This document shows positions 35,402-36,283 of a stretch of DNA of 36,283 nucleotides, in pieces. Source of the stretch: an uncultured Lachnospiraceae bacterium (GTDB lineage: Bacteria; Bacillota; Clostridia; Lachnospirales; Lachnospiraceae); contig CAJUPJ010000037.1 in assembly GCA_910588655.1 (NCBI GenBank), forward strand, positions 1 to 36,283, read 5' to 3'. Within the stretch, counting starts at the first letter, position 1. Every line of letters starts with the position of its first letter. The translations under genes and the position numbers were made by a program. Below the pieces are notes generated by a model. That model saw only the letters and a list, made by a program, of their open reading frames with translations. It was not told the DNA's origin and did not search any database.

Positions 35402-35734
35402 GTGTCAATGCCCTTTAACGGGCTTCCTTCATTTCTACAATGGCGTGGAAGTTACAAATGAGAATGTTATAAAGGTTGTGTCAATGCCCTTTAACGGGCT
35501 TCCTTCATTTCTACGGAGGAGATTATCCGATTCACTATCGTGATGAAATCGTGTGTCAATGCCCTTTAACGGGCTTCCTTCATTTCTACAGTTTTACTTC
35601 GTCAAAAATATTCTATTGAATATATTAATGTGTCAATGCCCTTTAACGGGCTTCCTTCATTTCTACGGTACTAATACTAATCATTATGTGGTTGTGTGTG
35701 TCAATGCCCTTTAACGGGCTTCCTTCATTTCTAC

Positions 35735-35880
35735 CCTGCCACTTGGGAGCCCCCTGTTTATAAGGGTTTGAAGGGTACGTTTTCCCCAAGATTTTTAAAA
35801 ATGTTACAAAAGTGTTACATTTCGCCATTTTTTTGTTTTTACAAAATTTTACAATCCATTTCCACAAACTTCTAAATAGA
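35735..35880 (-). other. CRISPR leader
   Basis: A/T-rich, gene-free sequence between the array promoter and the first intact repeat. It is the leader by position, because the repeats next to it are perfect while the far end decays. The part nearest the array is more G/C-rich (bases 35735-35785). Confidence 0.65.
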
Positions 35881-35908
35881 ATTATATCATATATTTGACA
35901 AATAGCAA
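35881..35908 (-). promoter_or_regulatory. Promoter of the CRISPR array
   Basis: On the minus strand TTGCTA (35908-35903) and TATAAT (35886-35881) are 16 bases apart; transcription would start near 35874, about 140 bases before the first repeat. The -35 box sits in one arm of a 9-bp inverted repeat (35900-35908 with 35915-35923), a possible regulatory site. Confidence 0.6.
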
Positions 35909-35958
35909 GATTTTTTGCTATTTTTATAAATATTTTTTTACTTGTACAATCCCATAAT

Positions 35959-36001
35959 ACAAAATCCCATCTGCAAAAAACATATACAGATGGGATTTTG
36001 T
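35959..36001 (-). terminator. Terminator of the gene upstream of the CRISPR leader
   Basis: Fifteen perfectly paired bases, 35959-35973 with 35987-36001, around a 13-base loop, ending in ATTTTGT on the minus strand. It starts five bases after the stop codon of the partial gene at 36007 and isolates the array from it. Confidence 0.8.
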
Positions 36002-36006
36002 TACAT

Positions 36007-36282
36007 TTATAATTCCACACTCCACTCATATCTGCCATTAACTTTATTGCGTTTCAGCATACCAATTTCAAGCTCAATGGAATCACTTCCTGTTTCATCT
36101 AAAATTTTATTCAGTTCCATTTCCTGTTTTTCTATTGCTCTCTTTATGCCACGTTCCTGTTTGCGCAATTCCATCATTTTGTGCGTGATTTCTTCAGCAC
36201 GTTTATGGATATTTAACTCTTTAGGAATTTTTTCCACCTGTGCGGTTGGATTTTTCAATAATAAAGGAAATTTTAGGCACAC
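36007..36282 (-). CDS. C-terminal part of an unknown protein, cut by the window edge
   Basis: The frame is open to the right edge, so at least 91 residues of a longer protein are visible. It is strongly helical and charged, with a likely coiled coil in the middle (RAEEITHKMMELRKQERGIK), ending in a short beta-like LEIGMLKRNKVNGRYEWSVEL. A GTG at 36282 could in principle be a start, but no upstream sequence is available to judge it. I do not recognise the family and see nothing that links it to CRISPR. A terminator directly follows, so it is a separate transcription unit from the array. Confidence 0.6.
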   Translation of the reverse strand: MCLKFPLLLKNPTAQVEKIPKELNIHKRAEEITHKMMELRKQERGIKRAIEKQEMELNKILDETGSDSIELEIGMLKRNKVNGRYEWSVEL

Positions 36283-36283
36283 A

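Larger units (their letters stand above)
34659..35734 (-). CRISPR. CRISPR array, 15 repeats and 14 spacers
   Basis: The repeats are 37 bases long, begin GTGTCAATGCCC and end CATTTCTAC on the plus strand. They start at 34659, 34732, 34804, 34881, 34956, 35029, 35101, 35175, 35250, 35327, 35402, 35478, 35553, 35630 and 35698. A T precedes the repeat in every intact copy, so the unit may be 38. Spacers are 31-40 bases. The 34659 copy has about five changes and the 34732 copy one; all others are identical. Decay on the left puts the leader on the right, so transcription is on the minus strand. There the repeat ends ATTGACAC, like the usual ATTGAAAC crRNA handle, and holds a GCCC-GTTAAA-GGGC hairpin for Cas6. 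Spacers 3 and 4 recur as spacers 9 and 10. Confidence 0.97.

Noticed and set aside
34804..35543. Long plus-strand open frames across the array, with repeated CQCPLTGFLHFY-type or VSMPFNGLPSFL-type units
   Set aside because: They are translations of the CRISPR repeats, not genes; the repeat length simply keeps frames open.

Overview
The window is AT-rich DNA from a Gram-positive anaerobe, most likely a member of the Clostridia and probably Lachnospiraceae. This is an inference from strong GGAGG-type ribosome binding sites, low-GC codon use, a secreted multidomain GH53 galactanase with Ig-like repeats, a DUF3781 protein and an Rpn/PD-(D/E)XK family protein. Apart from the AraC-type regulator near the left end, every gene I could support is on the minus strand.

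Left part (1-11.8 kb) is ordinary accessory chromosome. It holds a 47-residue peptide gene divergent from an AraC-type regulator, a SAM methyltransferase and a Ham1-like nucleotide pyrophosphatase, a 310-bp palindromic MITE-like element, an unknown acidic protein, a stand-alone LytTR DNA-binding protein and a 1414-residue secreted galactanase. After these come a DUF3781 protein, a decayed GNAT acetyltransferase, an Rpn-type nuclease protein and a half-length MreB-like protein.

Right part (11.8-35.9 kb) is one co-directional block read from right to left. A CRISPR array of 15 repeats (35734 to 34659, leader on the right) is followed by a promoter at about 34474-34446. Eleven closely packed genes come next, several of them overlapping. 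The first five form a type III, III-D-like, effector: an HD-less Cas10 with an AGDD palm motif, a Cas7-Csx10 fusion, a double Cas7, a small Csx19-like protein and a large TIGR03986-like RAMP. The next five are not standard cas genes. They are a membrane-anchored extracellular von Willebrand A protein, a 1187-residue FtsZ/tubulin-superfamily protein, a two-helix membrane protein, a 1294-residue polytopic membrane protein ending in a zinc cluster and an HExxH metalloprotease-like domain, and a protein with CorA-like topology. The last gene is a CARF-HEPN ribonuclease-like effector, the normal partner of a cyclase-competent Cas10. The tubulin/VWA/membrane module is therefore sandwiched between the CRISPR effector genes and the CARF effector in one apparent operon.

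A tubulin-like plus VWA membrane-remodelling system has been predicted before from genome context (Makarova and Koonin, FtsZ-like families). Its placement inside a type III CRISPR operon, with a putative membrane metalloprotease, is the candidate new system here. A working model is that RNA-activated Cas10 makes a nucleotide second messenger, CARF-HEPN degrades RNA, and the membrane module changes or breaches the envelope of infected cells. No cas6, cas1 or cas2 is visible, so crRNA processing and adaptation must come from outside the window.
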